Assembly: GCA_947174955.1 (NCBI GenBank)
Contig: CAMWKX010000079.1
Location: forward strand, 1 to 6,262
Direction: 5' to 3'
Source: an uncultured Clostridia bacterium
Lineage (GTDB): Bacteria; Bacillota; Clostridia; Christensenellales; Borkfalkiaceae
Length of the DNA: 6,262 nucleotides
Below are positions 5,369-6,262 of the stretch, piece by piece. Positions within the stretch are counted from its first letter, which is position 1. Each line of letters begins with the position of its first letter. A model generated the notes under the pieces. The model was not told where the DNA came from, made no database searches, and saw nothing but the letters and a program-made list of their open reading frames with translations. Position numbers and translations under genes: made by a program.

Positions 5369-6226
5369 ATGGCGTTTTTGTGGATATTCTTATTGCTGTT
5401 GGGTTTCGTACTGCTCGTTAAAGGCGCTGACTTTTTCGTCGACGGCGCGGCGGGCATTGCGGAAAAACTGCACGTTTCGACATTTATAATCGGTCTGACG
5501 GTCGTCGCGCTCGGCACAAGCGCGCCCGAGGCGGCGGTGTCGGTAATAGGCGGCATAAAGGCGTCTATGGGCGATTCTTCCGGCGCAGAGGTAATAATGG
5601 GCAACGTGCTCGGCAGTAATATGATGAATATCCTGCTCATTCTGGGCATTTCCGCACTGGTCACCAAACTGCCCGTCGAAAAGAGCTCGCGCTATATCGA
5701 AATACCTTTCCTTATAGTAATAAGTCTGATTTTCCTTTTCCTCGGCGATCTGGGCGGCGGCTTTGCGTGGTACGACGGACTGATTTTGATAGCGCTGTAC
5801 GCCGCGTTTATGACCTACACGATAATAATGGCAAAGCGCTCACGCAAGCCCGAACTTTTAAACGAGAGCGCGGCTTCGGCAACCGTTGCCGTATACGCAC
5901 CCGCGGGCGAAAGCTTTATAGCAAGAGCGAAAGCCAAATACGAAGAGCTTAAAAGCAAGGTCTGGTTTTTAATAGTTCTGACAATCGTGGGTCTTGCAAT
6001 GGTAGTGGGCGGCGCACAGCTCGTGGTAAGCGGCGCGCAGTATATCGCGGAAAATCTTCTGCACATTCCCACCGACATAGTTGCGCTGACGGTAGTGGCG
6101 TTCGGAACATCACTGCCCGAACTCGTGACCAGCGTGTCGGCGGCGAGAAAGGGCGACGTAGGACTTGCAACGGGCAATATTATAGGCAGCAATATCGCAA
6201 ACATCTTGCTTATCGCGGGCCTGTGA
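5369..6226 (+). CDS. CaCA-superfamily cation antiporter (YrbG / Na+-Ca2+ exchanger-like), apparently lacking its C-terminal helices
   Basis: An integral membrane protein of 285 residues with the internal duplication of cation/Ca2+ exchangers. Alpha-1 contains VALGTSAPEAAVS (46-58; T50, S51, E54) and GNVLGSNMMNILL (78-90). Alpha-2 contains VAFGTSLPELVTS (243-255; T247, S248, E251) and GNIIGSNIANILL (269-281). These Thr, Ser, Glu and Asn residues line the ion site in NCX_Mj. Hydrophobic segments around 2-18, 37-60, 76-98, 111-127, 134-154, 199-221 and 236-256 are separated by a central hydrophilic loop (155-196) between the two halves. AAGGGG (5355-5360), 8 bases before the ATG, is a strong ribosome site. 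The yybP-ykoY riboswitch upstream suggests Mn2+ (or Mn2+/Ca2+) efflux. The frame stops at TGA directly after alpha-2 (LLIAGL), where relatives continue with about two more helices. The family is firm; substrate and intactness are uncertain. Confidence 0.88.
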   Translation: MAFLWIFLLLLGFVLLVKGADFFVDGAAGIAEKLHVSTFIIGLTVVALGTSAPEAAVSVIGGIKASMGDSSGAEVIMGNVLGSNMMNILLILGISALVTKLPVEKSSRYIEIPFLIVISLIFLFLGDLGGGFAWYDGLILIALYAAFMTYTIIMAKRSRKPELLNESAASATVAVYAPAGESFIARAKAKYEELKSKVWFLIVLTIVGLAMVVGGAQLVVSGAQYIAENLLHIPTDIVALTVVAFGTSLPELVTSVSAARKGDVGLATGNIIGSNIANILLIAGL

Positions 6227-6262
6227 TTTGTCAGGTCTGGCTCGGTCGGCGCACCCTTCGAA

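Noticed and set aside
6224..6226. Recoding of TGA as Trp or Sec in the antiporter
   Set aside because: recX, birA and nnr end in TGA, Trp is encoded by TGG, no SECIS-like element is evident, and the residues after this TGA do not resemble the expected C-terminus.
1..6262. CRISPR array, tRNA, rRNA, insertion sequence or prophage signs
   Set aside because: No regularly spaced repeats, cloverleaf sequences, transposase motifs or long terminal repeats were seen on either strand.

Overview
The window looks like part of a chromosome from a Gram-positive, Clostridia-like (Firmicutes) bacterium, probably an uncultured one. The reasons are a RecX with Firmicutes-type architecture, a single-domain biotin-protein ligase, a manganese riboswitch with an intrinsic terminator, and consensus sigma-A promoters in AT-rich gaps between moderately GC-rich genes. 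This assignment is inference; no rRNA or other taxonomic marker is present.

Layout: positions 1-2370 are on the minus strand. A branched-chain amino acid aminotransferase (ilvE, 1348-2370) is followed downstream by a PP-loop ATP-pyrophosphatase protein that starts at 1301 and runs off the left edge. A strong GC hairpin lies between them. A compact divergent promoter region (about 2386-2467) separates this unit from the plus-strand operon recX - birA - nnr (2474-5188), whose genes overlap by 17 and 16 bases. The two -35 boxes lie back to back with 4 bases between them, and the recX promoter is so close to its start codon that the recX mRNA should be nearly leaderless.

A second promoter lies across the 3' end and stop codon of nnr. 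Its predicted start point is the first base of a yybP-ykoY type (Mn2+-sensing) riboswitch (5206-5300). The 3' strand of riboswitch helix P1 is also part of the 5' arm of a 17-bp intrinsic terminator (5289-5326 plus T-run), the classic arrangement of a ligand-induced ON switch. The controlled gene (5369-6226) encodes a CaCA-family (YrbG / Na+-Ca2+ exchanger-like) cation antiporter. It has both alpha repeats but stops just after the second, so its last membrane helices are missing from this window. This could be a real truncation, a frameshift or an assembly-end artefact.

The most interesting points are the Mn riboswitch - CaCA exchanger pairing, the unclassified PP-loop protein with a Cys4 site and a possible winged-helix N-terminus, the leaderless recX, and the altered bio-AMP-loop motif in the biotin ligase. 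Apart from the 180-base riboswitch region and the 103-base divergent promoter region, the window is almost entirely coding.
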